Positions 5,292 to 5,433 of a stretch of 5,433 nucleotides of DNA are shown here, piece after piece. How positions within the stretch are numbered: position 1 is the first letter of the stretch; each line of letters opens with the position of its first letter. Position numbers and translations under genes: made by a program. The DNA comes from Methanothrix sp. GTDB taxonomy: Archaea > Halobacteriota > Methanosarcinia > Methanotrichales > Methanotrichaceae. The stretch lies in contig JAQTYS010000187.1 in NCBI GenBank assembly GCA_028688175.1, positions 1-5,433 of the forward strand, given 5' to 3'. The notes beneath the pieces are model-generated. The model was not told the DNA's origin and ran no database searches. It was given only the letters and a program-made list of their open reading frames with translations.

Positions 5292-5433
5292 GTGAAAACG
5301 AAAACTATGTGCATGTTAACGGGCCTTTTGGTGCTATTACTGGCAGCACCGGCCTATGCATCAGGATTTTATGGATCGGGTCCATGTGAAGCAAGAAATG
5401 CAATCGAAGCATACTGCATGAATCATGGAGGAT
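5292..5433 (+). CDS. Partial gene for a second secreted protein (5' end only)
   Basis: An open frame runs off the end of the window with no stop. The predicted product starts with a clear signal peptide: the basic start KTK, the hydrophobic core LLVLLLAAP, and an AYA-S cleavage site after residue 23. About 24 mature residues are visible, including two cysteines in a C-x9-C arrangement (C32, C42) within a probable helix. I chose GTG at 5292 because GGGGG (5281-5285) is then 6 nt upstream; the in-frame ATG at 5286 would abut that site and add only two residues. I see no clear TATA box in the 70 bp before it. The family cannot be named from this fragment. Confidence 0.72.
   Translation, partial: MKTKTMCMLTGLLVLLLAAPAYASGFYGSGPCEARNAIEAYCMNHGG

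Overview
The window looks like the chromosome of a methanogenic archaeon, most like the Methanothrix/Methanosaeta branch of Methanosarcinales. This is inferred from protein style, not from a search. Supporting signs are an archaeal-type FtsZ, two small archaeal winged-helix regulators, A/T-rich TATA elements with purine-rich BRE-like flanks, Shine-Dalgarno sites matching GGAGGTGA, and secreted proteins rich in N-glycosylation sequons. All genes are on the + strand, and I see no mobile element, CRISPR array, tRNA or rRNA.

Region 1 (1-480) holds a short winged-helix regulator with its own TATA box. Its start is probably the TTG at 80, because the upstream ATG at 47 lies inside or next to the TATA element.

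Region 2 (about 484-4099) looks like one transcription unit with four genes: ftsZ, then 8 bp later a small winged-helix protein, then directly abutting a 413-residue DNA-ligase-like protein, then with a 4-bp ATGA overlap a radical SAM protein of the spore-photoproduct-lyase/COG1533 type. The ligase-like protein is the most unusual item. It keeps the ligase N-terminal helical domain and the outline of the nucleotidyltransferase domain, including the motif I lysine (K236). Motif I reads KYPG instead of KYDG, motifs IV and V are eroded, and the protein stops where the OB-fold should begin. It is probably a pseudo-ligase, translationally coupled to a radical SAM enzyme. I propose the pair as a candidate DNA-damage or nucleic-acid-modification module, transcribed together with the cell-division GTPase.

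Region 3 (4100-5433) is for the cell surface. An intergenic stretch with a TATA box and a perfect 7-bp inverted repeat precedes a secreted protein with a signal peptide, YSFK-type short repeats, an Ala/Pro/Glu linker, one SdrD-B/Cna-B-like beta domain and a C-terminal tail with four sequons exactly six residues apart. A hairpin plus T-rich terminator follows. The window then ends inside a second secreted protein, of which only the signal peptide and about 24 mature residues are visible.
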